Below are positions 1-5,751 of a stretch of DNA of 5,851 nt, one piece after another. The position numbers were made by a program, and so were the translations under genes. The DNA is from Chloroflexota bacterium (GTDB lineage: Bacteria > Chloroflexota > Anaerolineae > B4-G1): positions 1-5,851 of the forward strand of contig QMOE01000176.1 of the NCBI GenBank assembly GCA_003648125.1. Direction: 5' to 3'. The notes beneath the pieces were generated by a model. The model searched no databases. It was not told the DNA's origin and saw nothing but the letters and a program-made list of their open reading frames with translations. Within the stretch, counting starts at the first letter, position 1; every line of letters starts with the position of its first letter.

Positions 1-792
1 ATGAAAGAGCGCGTCGTCGTCATAATGCCGGCTTACAACGCGGCCCAGACGTTGGAACGCACCTACCGCGACCTGCCGATGGAGGTCGTGGATCGCATCA
101 TCCTGGTGGACGACGTCAGCCAGGACGAGACGGTCGAGATCGCCCGCCGGTTGGGGTTCAAGACCGTCGTCCACGTCCAGAACAGAGGGTACGGCGGCAA
201 TCAGAAAACTTGCTACCTGGAGGCGCTCAAGGATGGCGCCGACATTGTCGTGATGCTGCACCCCGATTACCAGTACGATTCGACCCTCGTTCCAGACCTG
301 ATCGCGCCGATCCAGCGCGGCGAAGCGGACATGATGCTAGGCTCGCGCTTTTTGGGCGGACAGGTGCGAGCCGGCGGAATGCCGTTTTACAAAATCGTTG
401 CCAATCGTTTCCTCACTCTGTGCGAGAACCTGGCGCTGGGATTACATCTCTCCGAAGCGCACACCGGCTTCCGCGCCTACCGCCGCCAGGTGCTAGAGAC
501 CATCCCCTTCCTGCTCAACTCGGACGACTTTGTATTCGATAGCCAGGTCATCGCCCAGACGGTGGCCTTTGGCTTTCGCATCGGCGAGATCGGCGTGCCG
601 ACGCGCTACTTTGAGGAAGCGTCATCGGTCAACTTTCGCCGCAGCGTGACCTATGGCTTTGCCACGCTGTGGACACTGCTCAAGTTCCTCGCCCACAAAT
701 GGGGGCTGGCGGAGGTGGAGCAGTTCAGCAAGCGATTGAGCGACGTGGTCAGCCGCTATCACAAGGCGGAGTTGCTCCGTGACGCCAAGTAG
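1..792 (+). CDS. Family 2 glycosyltransferase (polyprenyl-phosphate sugar transferase type)
   Basis: A 263-residue GT-A fold glycosyltransferase, probably cytosolic and acting at the inner membrane face. Visible motifs are the N-terminal nucleotide-binding strand with PAYNA (residues 10-14), VDDVSQDET (36-44), [10 protein letters not shown] (61-70), the region occupied by the DxD motif in this family, here HPDYQYD (87-93), GSRF (114-117) and EAHTGFRAY (152-160). The C-terminal segment [12 protein letters not shown] is followed by a hydrophobic or amphipathic stretch but no clear pair of transmembrane helices. These features match the DPM1-like branch of GT2, which moves a sugar from a nucleotide donor to a lipid carrier or nascent glycan; the donor and acceptor cannot be read from sequence. 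The ATG is the first base of the window and is followed by a normal GT2 N-terminus, so it is probably the true start, although nothing upstream is visible. The gene overlaps the next one by 14 bases, suggesting an operon in which this enzyme supplies a substrate for the membrane glycosyltransferase. Confidence 0.9.
   Translation: MKERVVVIMPAYNAAQTLERTYRDLPMEVVDRIILVDDVSQDETVEIARRLGFKTVVHVQNRGYGGNQKTCYLEALKDGADIVVMLHPDYQYDSTLVPDLIAPIQRGEADMMLGSRFLGGQVRAGGMPFYKIVANRFLTLCENLALGLHLSEAHTGFRAYRRQVLETIPFLLNSDDFVFDSQVIAQTVAFGFRIGEIGVPTRYFEEASSVNFRRSVTYGFATLWTLLKFLAHKWGLAEVEQFSKRLSDVVSRYHKAELLRDAK
763..771 (+). promoter_or_regulatory. Ribosome binding site for the GTG-started membrane protein
   Basis: The sequence aaggcggag contains a good purine-rich Shine-Dalgarno core (GGAG at 768-771), seven bases before the GTG at 779-781. 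It lies inside the upstream glycosyltransferase gene. It supports GTG as the start and a 14-base overlap, consistent with translational coupling. Confidence 0.65.
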
Positions 793-2887
793 GACCCGCT
801 GGGTACTGGTCGCCATCGTAGCATCCTTTTGCGTGCTGGGAGTGATCAACAGCATCGTCCTCCCTCTCTTTGAGGCCCCGGACGAGATTTGGCATTTCTC
901 TTTCATACGAGTGTTGGCCGCTGATCGCGCACTGCCCGTGCAGCCGGCCGAGGGCAAGGATATGTGGCTGCGCGAGGCCGGTCAGCCGCCCCTCTACTAT
1001 ATCCTCGCCGCGCCGTTCATCGCCCCGCTAGACACATCCGATTTCCCCGCTTTCGCGCGCTTCAACGTCGCCCACCCGGCAGTGACGGCCACCTCTGAGA
1101 GCAACGCGCCCAACGTTTTCATCCACACGGGGCGCGAAGCGTTCCCCTACCGGGGCGCGGTGCTGGCCGTCCACCTCCTGCGCTTGCTGACCATTCCGTG
1201 GGGCGCGGCGACGGTCGTGGGCGCGTACCTGCTGGCCCGCGAGGTCGCGCCGAACCGGCCCGGCCTGGCGCTGACCGCCGCCGCCATCACCGCCTTTAAC
1301 CCGCACTTTGTCTACATCAGCAGCGTGGTGAACAACGACGCGACGACGGCCTGCCTGTGTACGTTCGGGCTATGGCTCGCCATCCGCTTGGACCGAGAAA
1401 CAGGGTTTTTTCCGAAAAATCTGGTTTCTTCAGGAATCATCCTGGGCCTGGCCCTGCTCAGCAAAGTGAGCGCGCTGGCACTGCTGCCGCTGGCGGCGCT
1501 GGCACTGTTGCTGAGCTGGTGGCGCGAGCGAGACACACGCGCACTGCTGGGGCGGGGGGCTATCATCTTTGGCCTGGTCGCACTGATCGGGGGCTGGTGG
1601 TACGGGCGCAACTGGGCGCTCTACGGCGACCCGCTGGCCTGGAACGTCTGGCTGGCCGACATCGGCGTGCAGCACATCACCCTGCTCGAACTGATCCGCC
1701 AGTTCGGCCACGTAGGGACTTCCTACTGGTCGCCCTACGATGGGTTGTTTCCCGCGCCTGTCTTTTGGGCGCTGGGCTTGCTGTCGCTGGCGGCTATCGT
1801 TGGCTGGCTGCGCACGATCGCCCGGCGCGACGCGCACGCGGAGGGATTGCTGCTGGCGGGCGCGTGGTTCGTGCTGCTCTTTGCCAGCCTCGTCCGCTAC
1901 ATGACGACCACGCCCTCGGCCGAGGGGCGGCTGCTCTTTCCCGGCGTCGCCGCCTTCTCGCTGCTCCTGGCGCTGGGCTGGGAGGCGGTCGCGCCCCGGC
2001 GCTGGATGGGTGTGATAATAGCAGGGCTGCTCGCGCTCGCTGTTTTCAGCCCTTTTGCCATTGCCTCCCGCTACGCGCTGCCGCTGCTCGATTCGGCGGA
2101 CGGTGCTGCCGGAGCGACCTCGTTTGGTGACGTTGATTTCGGCGCCGTGCGGCTGCTGGGAGCCGAGGTTGAACCTGACGAGGCCCAGATTGGCGATACG
2201 GTCGCCGTGACGCTCTATTGGGAGACGCTCTCCCCGCCCCCCGCCGACCTGCGGACCGTGGTGCGGCTGTGGACTCTGGGCGGACGGCTGATGGGCCAGC
2301 GCGACACGACCCCCGCTGGCGACGGCTACCCGCCCGACCTGTGGCGCGCGGGTGACATCGTGCGCGACGTGTACCGGCTGCCGGTGGAGGAGAGCGGCCC
2401 GGCCATGTGCCGTGTCACGGTGGACGTGCTGGCGGGCGAGGAACTGCTGGGGGCGGCATCGTCGCCGCCGCTGCTAAAACTAGCGGGGCCGCTGGTGGCC
2501 GCAGACGAGATCGCGCACCCGCTGGCCTACACGCTGGGGGACAGGGTCGAACTGGCTGGCTACGACCTGTCCACCGAACCGCCGGCGGTCACGCTCTATT
2601 GGCGCGTGCTGGCCGAGATGGATGAGGATTATACCGTTTTCGTCCACCTGCTCGACAAGGACGGAGCGCTGATCGGCCAGGGCGACGGCCCGCCGCTGAG
2701 CGGCGACTATCCCACCTCCTACTGGTCGCCGGGCGAACTTTTGGCCGATGCGCGCGTCGTGCCGCTGGAATCGTGGGACTGTTTGTTGGTGGGCCTCTAC
2801 CGGACGACCGATGGCGCGCGGCTGCCTGTGCGCGCCTCAACAGGGGAGCGCGTCACCGACGACGCGATTGCAATCTATGGTTGGTGA
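779..2887 (+). CDS. Polytopic DUF2142/GT-C-like glycosyltransferase with C-terminal paired beta modules
   Basis: A 702-residue integral membrane protein started by GTG. The first ~435 residues hold about ten or eleven hydrophobic segments (roughly 8-30, 71-84, 124-155, 161-184, 188-204, 218-248, 258-278, 326-345, 356-374, 385-403, 408-430). After the first helix comes [10 protein letters not shown] (31-40), matching the first-loop acidic motif of GT-C/DUF2142 proteins, where D35 and E36 are the likely catalytic-site acids. A late loop carries AEGRLLFP (381-388), also typical. Such enzymes transfer sugar from a polyprenyl-phosphate carrier on the outer face of the membrane; substrate is unknown and activity is inferred. 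Residues ~440-702 are outside the membrane and contain two divergent copies of one beta-rich module (VTLYWETL at 477-484 and VTLYWRVL at 604-611). An AT-rich palindromic insert encodes residues 207-217. The gene overlaps both neighbours and is very GC-rich: one 60-base sample (2281-2340) is 77% G+C. Confidence 0.85.
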   Translation: MTPSRTRWVLVAIVASFCVLGVINSIVLPLFEAPDEIWHFSFIRVLAADRALPVQPAEGKDMWLREAGQPPLYYILAAPFIAPLDTSDFPAFARFNVAHPAVTATSESNAPNVFIHTGREAFPYRGAVLAVHLLRLLTIPWGAATVVGAYLLAREVAPNRPGLALTAAAITAFNPHFVYISSVVNNDATTACLCTFGLWLAIRLDRETGFFPKNLVSSGIILGLALLSKVSALALLPLAALALLLSWWRERDTRALLGRGAIIFGLVALIGGWWYGRNWALYGDPLAWNVWLADIGVQHITLLELIRQFGHVGTSYWSPYDGLFPAPVFWALGLLSLAAIVGWLRTIARRDAHAEGLLLAGAWFVLLFASLVRYMTTTPSAEGRLLFPGVAAFSLLLALGWEAVAPRRWMGVIIAGLLALAVFSPFAIASRYALPLLDSADGAAGATSFGDVDFGAVRLLGAEVEPDEAQIGDTVAVTLYWETLSPPPADLRTVVRLWTLGGRLMGQRDTTPAGDGYPPDLWRAGDIVRDVYRLPVEESGPAMCRVTVDVLAGEELLGAASSPPLLKLAGPLVAADEIAHPLAYTLGDRVELAGYDLSTEPPAVTLYWRVLAEMDEDYTVFVHLLDKDGALIGQGDGPPLSGDYPTSYWSPGELLADARVVPLESWDCLLVGLYRTTDGARLPVRASTGERVTDDAIAIYGW
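1396..1429. repeat. Degenerate palindromic repeat embedded in the membrane-protein gene
   Basis: Two 15-base arms (1396-1410 and 1415-1429) flank the 4-base loop tccg. Twelve of fifteen positions pair; the three mismatches lie in the middle of the arms. The segment is much more AT-rich than the surrounding gene and reads through in frame as [11 protein letters not shown] (residues 207-217), in a polar loop between two hydrophobic segments. It looks like a member of the short gAAACc-gGGTTTTTT type palindromic repeats I recall from Chloroflexota and cyanobacterial genomes; that family assignment is from memory. Confidence 0.6.
2141..2827 (+). other. Tandem pair of beta-rich modules within the membrane protein
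   Basis: Protein-level internal duplication at residues ~455-557 and ~588-683. Both copies show the same order of landmarks. First comes VTLYW followed by a variable linker. Then [13 protein letters not shown] (500-512) aligns with [13 protein letters not shown] (627-639), then [17 protein letters not shown] (514-530) with [17 protein letters not shown] (641-657), and a final strand follows. This is an Ig-like or carbohydrate-binding-like beta-sandwich pattern facing the outside of the cell. A structural or glycan-binding role is inference. Confidence 0.65.
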
Positions 2888-3770
2888 TTTGAGAAATAAA
2901 CTTACTGATAAGGCACACCTGCTCTACGATTGGGCCAACGGCTTTATTCGAGGCTCTTTCGATATTCTGCGTGACGCCATCAAACGCTTTGGTGATACGC
3001 GCGCCAACGAAGCTGCTGCCAGCATTGCATTTTACACAGTCTTTTCTCTTTTTCCCTTGTTGCTCTCCCTGATTATTGGAGGGAGTTTTATTCTGGAAAG
3101 CGAGCAGGTTCAGCAGTGGGTACTGGAGGTTGTGGACAAGTTCTTTCCCGTTGCCCAACAATTGATCGAAAGGAATATCCGAGGGGTGCTCGAATTACGG
3201 GGGACTGTAGGACTCGTAGCGTTCATTGGTCTGGCCTGGTCGGCTACGGGCGCTCTGACGATCTTGGCGCGCAACATCAACCGCGCCTGGACAGAAGCCA
3301 GCCCGCGCAACTTTTTCCAAGATCGCCTGGTGGCTTTGGGAATGGTCGGTGGCATGGCAGTGATGCTAGTCATCTCGTCAATCTCAAACGCAGTGCTCAA
3401 TGTTCTAGCTCGGTTGGACGTGCCTCTAGTAGGAGAGCTTGCAGTGAATGGAACCTCCCTGTGGGCGAACTTGTTGAGCATGGCACCACGTTTGTTTGTG
3501 TTTTTTATACTCCTGGGTTTGTATCATGGGGTGCCCAACACAAAGGTCAGGTGGTCGGAGGTTTTCTGGGGGGCGTTGGTGGCGACTTGTGCAGGCGAAA
3601 TCGCCACCAATGGCTTTAGCTGGTATCTCAGCAGTGGAATCGTCCATTATGAACTGATATACGGCTCCCTGGGAACAGTGGTAGCCCTCATGTTGTGGAT
3701 CTACATTGGTGTTCTGATTGTCCTCTTTGGCGCGCACATCAGCGCCGCGATCGCCCGTTTACGTAAATAG
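2877..3770 (+). CDS. YihY/BrkB family inner-membrane protein
   Basis: A 297-residue protein of the YihY (formerly BrkB, once misnamed ribonuclease BN) family, whose members are about this length with six transmembrane helices and no firmly established biochemical function. Diagnostic stretches are EAAASIAFYTVFSLFPLLLS (residues 45-64, first helix with the conserved FYT-SLFP core), NRAW followed by a charged segment and FFQDRLVALG in the middle, and the C-terminal YGSLGTVVALMLWIYIG and LFGAHISAAIA helices. I chose the ATG at 2877 because the family similarity begins shortly after it; reading further upstream only gives residues encoded in another frame of the preceding gene. No convincing Shine-Dalgarno precedes the ATG, so expression may depend on coupling through the 11-base overlap. 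A 60-base sample (3361-3420) is 48% G+C, far below the preceding gene, suggesting a different origin or selection. A role with the glycosyltransferases is only suggested by position. Confidence 0.88.
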   Translation: MVGDLRNKLTDKAHLLYDWANGFIRGSFDILRDAIKRFGDTRANEAAASIAFYTVFSLFPLLLSLIIGGSFILESEQVQQWVLEVVDKFFPVAQQLIERNIRGVLELRGTVGLVAFIGLAWSATGALTILARNINRAWTEASPRNFFQDRLVALGMVGGMAVMLVISSISNAVLNVLARLDVPLVGELAVNGTSLWANLLSMAPRLFVFFILLGLYHGVPNTKVRWSEVFWGALVATCAGEIATNGFSWYLSSGIVHYELIYGSLGTVVALMLWIYIGVLIVLFGAHISAAIARLRK

Positions 3771-3780
3771 CCCCAACTTT

Positions 3781-3833
3781 GTAGCGTGACAGATCAGAGT
3801 CGCCACGTTAAAAACGTGATCTGTAACCGCTGC
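3781..3833. repeat. Bulged inverted repeat downstream of the YihY-family gene
   Basis: The right arm aacgtgatctgt (3813-3824) pairs with acagatca (3789-3796) plus cacgtt (3804-3809). The extra bases in the left arm form a bulge of about nine bases. The outer bases gtagcg (3781-3786) and cgctgc (3828-3833) extend the pairing with one G-T wobble. The loop is aaa. It starts 10 bases after the stop codon at 3768-3770 and may act as a factor-independent or processing-type 3' end, or be a dispersed repeat copy. Confidence 0.55.
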
Positions 3834-3838
3834 TCAGG

Positions 3839-3868
3839 TGCCCGGCACTTGTGTAAAGGTGCCGGGCA
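3839..3868. repeat. Perfect 10-bp stem-loop, terminator-like without T-tract
   Basis: tgcccggcac (3839-3848) and gtgccgggca (3859-3868) are exact reverse complements around a 10-base loop (3849-3858). The stem is very GC-rich. On neither strand is it followed by a run of T, so classical intrinsic termination is not supported. It could stabilise transcript 3' ends from either side or belong to a REP-like family. Confidence 0.6.
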
Positions 3869-3957
3869 GGGGCAGTGCGTTGGATTGAGACTCACCACCC
3901 AAGAGTGCAGATCGTGGATTGGGAGATTGAGATACTGTGAGACGTGAGGTGTGAGCC

Positions 3958-3972
3958 AGACCTGCCAGGTCT
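3958..3972. repeat. 15-base palindrome overlapping the methyltransferase-nuclease stop codon
   Basis: agacctg (3958-3964) and caggtct (3966-3972) form a perfect palindrome around a single central c. The last two bases fall within the TAG stop (3971-3973, - strand), so the palindrome begins at the end of the coding region. It is too short to be a strong hairpin and might be a protein-binding site or a repeat remnant. Confidence 0.45.
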
Positions 3973-5452
3973 ATATTACACAAAAGATGACGCCGGCCAG
4001 CGGTCGGCGTTGTTTGTTGTCCCGATCCGCGAACTCGACGCGCATCAGGCGTGGCTCGTCGAGGAAGGCGCCAACGGTCTCCTCCAATCGTTCGAAATCG
4101 CGGCGTAGCTCCCACGTGCGGTCGGGGGCCACTGCGTCGTGCAGAATGACGAACAGCCGGTTGGCCGTGTGAAACCGCCCTTGTTTCGACTGGTTGATGT
4201 ACAGCCAGCGGGCCAGTTCCTCCGGGTGGGCGCGGGCGTAGGCCAGATCGTGACCAAAGCCGCGCGGCAGGGTCGTCAGCTTGAGATCGAACCCCTCCTC
4301 ATCCAGGTAAAAGTCCACCGTGTGGTGAAATGGGTCAGGCTCGGGCCGGGTGCGCGGGTGGGCCAGGATGATGTCGAGCACGGCTTGGTGAGTGTTAAAG
4401 TTGTACCAGCGGCGGATGACGTAACTGCCAAAGTCGCGCAGCGGCAGCCCTCTCTCGGCGGCCACGCACCTGGTCTCGCGGCGCAGCGCATTTAGCTCCT
4501 GGATGCGGTAGATAAAGCGGCTGGCCCGGTCCCACTCGTCCCCCTGTACCCGGCCCCAGGGCGGCATTTGTTTCACCTTGAGCAGTTCGCGGCGCACATC
4601 AACTGGGGCAGCGGGCTTTTGGAAGATGATGACGTACTCGTGCTTAAAGATGTAAAAGCCGCCCGCCAGCGCCCGATAGCGCCACAGGTTACTATCCCGT
4701 CCTTTTCCCCTCTCGTTACCCGTGATGTTTTTGACCACGATGGCTTTCGTGTGAAATCCGGCCCGCTGCATCCGTTCCAGGCAGTAAAAACCCAGAGGTA
4801 TCAACTCGCCTTTGCTGTACTCGTCGCCGATGACCAGCACGGCGAAGCGGCCTGGCTCCAGCAAGTCAAAGCCGTGACGGGCGACGGTCTCGAACAGGTT
4901 GAGAAAGTCCTCCAGACTGGAGGCGTTGGAGAGATCGGCGGGATCGTCGGAAAACAGGATTATATCGTGGTAGGGTGGGTGGAGCATCAGCAATTGAGTG
5001 TACTCGGCACCCATTGACGCGAGTGTCTCCCGCACGCGCGCCGCCGTCTCCTCGGTGGTAGAATCGCCTTGCAAGAGGTGGATGCGGTCGTCTAGCAGGG
5101 TAGGGGGTATTTTTGCCCGCACGTGCTCGACCAGGTCTGGTTTCAGTTCGACGCCGACCAGTCGCCGCTTTAGCCGTGCCGCCTCGATGGCCGAGGTGCC
5201 CGATCCGAGGAACAGATCAAGGATGATGTCATTCTCCCTGGTGTAGCGTAAAAAGGTCTGGGTGGCGATCTGGGGGATAAAGTTGCCGTGATAGTCCAGT
5301 TGATGGCCGCCGGTGCGGTCGCGGGAATCCATCAGCCACAGGCTGTCTGTCCAGACGTGATCATATTCTCGCCAGCGGTTGAGGTCAATATCGGAGTAAG
5401 GTGGAGTCTTGGGTTCGCTCGTCATTTCTGTTTGGACATTCCTATTTTCCAT
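3971..5452 (-). CDS. Fused DNA amino-methyltransferase and predicted PD-(D/E)XK restriction endonuclease
   Basis: A 493-residue cytosolic protein read as a single-chain restriction-modification enzyme. Residues ~20-280 form a SAM-dependent DNA methyltransferase. They contain LDYHGNFIPQIATQTFLRYT (52-71, motif X region), DLFLGSGT (79-86, motif I), VGVELKPD (99-106, motif II acidic), HPPY (158-161, motif IV), GRFAVLVIGDEYSKGE (201-216), and LWRYRAL and FYIFKHEYVIIF before the domain end. Motif I precedes motif IV, an alpha/gamma-type order; m6A versus m4C cannot be decided. The C-terminal ~200 residues hold RWYNFNT (348-354), then VD at 379-380, DLKLTTLP (389-396), and WLYINQSKQGRFHTANRLFV (416-435). 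D380, D389 and K391 fit a PD-(D/E)XK active site. A methyltransferase of this family needs no such extension. The start is uncertain: ATG at 5452 lies about 19 bases after a good -10 box, and ATG at 5425 is the alternative; neither has a clear Shine-Dalgarno. Nuclease activity and target site are inferred. Confidence 0.82.
   Translation of the reverse strand: MENRNVQTEMTSEPKTPPYSDIDLNRWREYDHVWTDSLWLMDSRDRTGGHQLDYHGNFIPQIATQTFLRYTRENDIILDLFLGSGTSAIEAARLKRRLVGVELKPDLVEHVRAKIPPTLLDDRIHLLQGDSTTEETAARVRETLASMGAEYTQLLMLHPPYHDIILFSDDPADLSNASSLEDFLNLFETVARHGFDLLEPGRFAVLVIGDEYSKGELIPLGFYCLERMQRAGFHTKAIVVKNITGNERGKGRDSNLWRYRALAGGFYIFKHEYVIIFQKPAAPVDVRRELLKVKQMPPWGRVQGDEWDRASRFIYRIQELNALRRETRCVAAERGLPLRDFGSYVIRRWYNFNTHQAVLDIILAHPRTRPEPDPFHHTVDFYLDEEGFDLKLTTLPRGFGHDLAYARAHPEELARWLYINQSKQGRFHTANRLFVILHDAVAPDRTWELRRDFERLEETVGAFLDEPRLMRVEFADRDNKQRRPLAGVIFCVI
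3974..4555 (-). other. Predicted PD-(D/E)XK nuclease domain of the fusion protein
   Basis: This is the C-terminal part of the protein, about residues 300-493. Helix-rich residues lead to a beta strand ending in D380 (codon 4313-4315), then a turn DEEG, then a strand carrying D389-L390-K391 (lysine codon 4280-4282). The spacing of nine residues between the two acids and the hydrophobic flanks (TVDFYL, GFDLKLTTLP) are the normal pattern of this nuclease core. The following WLYINQS and NRLFVIL segments resemble conserved blocks of type II endonucleases that I recall, from memory only. The domain boundary is approximate. Confidence 0.6.
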
Positions 5453-5477
5453 CCCAGGGTGCTGATGGCTCCCGATT

Positions 5478-5507
5478 ATTATACATCGGTTGTGCCATAG
5501 AGGACAA
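5478..5507 (-). promoter_or_regulatory. Sigma70-type promoter for the methyltransferase-nuclease gene
   Basis: On the - strand a perfect TATAAT (5478-5483) is preceded by an 18-base spacer and TTGTCC (5502-5507), a 4/6 match to the -35 consensus. Transcription would begin near 5470-5472, giving a leader of about 20 bases to the ATG at 5452 or about 46 to the ATG at 5425. The AT-rich -10 stands out in GC-rich surroundings. No operator-like repeat overlaps it. Confidence 0.55.
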
Positions 5508-5550
5508 GTAGTGGGAATCGGCAGGAAGAGAGATGAGGGTAGAGATCCGC

Positions 5551-5571
5551 GTGCGCTATTTTCGTGCGCAC
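5551..5571. repeat. Small stem-loop
   Basis: gtgcgc (5551-5556) pairs with gcgcac (5566-5571) around a 9-base loop. The flanking ccg (5547-5549) and cgg (5574-5576) can extend the stem past unpaired bases. It lies upstream of the predicted promoter, and no function is evident. Confidence 0.4.
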
Positions 5572-5579
5572 CACGGAAC

Positions 5580-5596
5580 GCGGTCATCTTGACCGC
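5580..5596. repeat. 7-bp perfect stem-loop
   Basis: gcggtca (5580-5586) and tgaccgc (5590-5596) are exact reverse complements around tct. Four A residues follow on the + strand, so it is not a T-tract terminator for + strand transcripts. Read on the - strand, the equivalent TTTT lies before the stem, also the wrong side. Confidence 0.45.
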
Positions 5597-5605
5597 AAAA
5601 ATGCG

Positions 5606-5701
5606 GGCAGGGATGCCCGCGCTCCCAGGCAGTCATCGGAGTCGTAAGGGCGAGGCACTGCCTCGCCCCTCCCTCGGCAGGGATGCCCGCGCTCCCAGGC
5701 A
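5606..5701 (+). repeat. 26-bp direct repeat pair, 70 bases apart
   Basis: Bases 5606-5631 and 5676-5701 are identical over 26 positions, beginning ggcagggatgcccgcg and ending ctcccaggca; identity stops immediately outside. Copy 1 also sits in a perfect 7-bp stem-loop, gcgggca (5603-5609) with tgcccgc (5614-5620). In copy 2 the stem is shorter because the preceding bases differ. The 44 bases between the copies contain a separate 21-base palindrome. This looks like two units of a dispersed intergenic repeat. Confidence 0.75.
5648..5668. repeat. 21-base near-perfect palindrome between the direct repeats
   Basis: gggcgaggca (5648-5657) and tgcctcgccc (5659-5668) are exact reverse complements around one central c. 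It lies midway between the two 26-bp direct repeat copies. The lack of a loop favours a cruciform or repeat-family origin over a transcript terminator. Confidence 0.65.
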
Positions 5702-5751
5702 AGAGCCACCACCCGACGCAAAAATTTACGACCTGTGCAATTAGTCAGCCG

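Larger units (their letters stand above)
3771..3970. other. Convergent intergenic region composed of dyad elements
   Basis: No gene is visible between the two convergent coding regions. The left third is a bulged dyad and a perfect stem-loop. The centre (about 3890-3950) is purine-rich, with loosely repeated GATTG/GAGAT words. The right end is a short palindrome entering the - strand stop codon. Transcripts from both sides must end here, but no hairpin has a clear downstream T-tract. Confidence 0.6.

Noticed and set aside
1357..2130. 257-codon open frame on the + strand inside the membrane-protein gene
   Set aside because: It is rich in Arg, Ala and Gly, has no recognisable motif and lies entirely within a well-supported gene. 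Long shadow frames are expected at this G+C content.
2748..2876. Upstream extension of the YihY-family protein by 43 residues
   Set aside because: It lies fully within the preceding gene in another frame, is Arg/Cys/Trp-rich and has no counterpart in the family. The ATG at 2877 gives the usual length.
3839..3868. Classical intrinsic terminator
   Set aside because: The stem is strong, but neither strand has a T-run after it, so it is listed only as a stem-loop repeat.
4568..5017. 149-codon open frame opposite the methyltransferase
   Set aside because: It is antisense to the conserved motifs of the methyltransferase and resembles no family I know.
3971..5452. Orphan regulatory methyltransferase without nuclease
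   Set aside because: The extra ~200 C-terminal residues with VD-(8)-DLK argue for a nuclease domain, although this remains a prediction.
5453..5587. 45-residue N-terminal extension of the methyltransferase-nuclease
   Set aside because: It would place the promoter -10 box and a stem-loop inside the coding region, and its residues look like random translation. The ATG at 5452 fits the promoter better.
5606..5701. Possible CRISPR array
   Set aside because: There are only two repeat units, the interval contains its own palindrome rather than a unique spacer, and no Cas gene is present.
5490..5744. 84-codon open frame in the right intergenic region
   Set aside because: It reads through the 26-bp direct repeats and the palindrome, has no ribosome binding site and shows no protein-like pattern.
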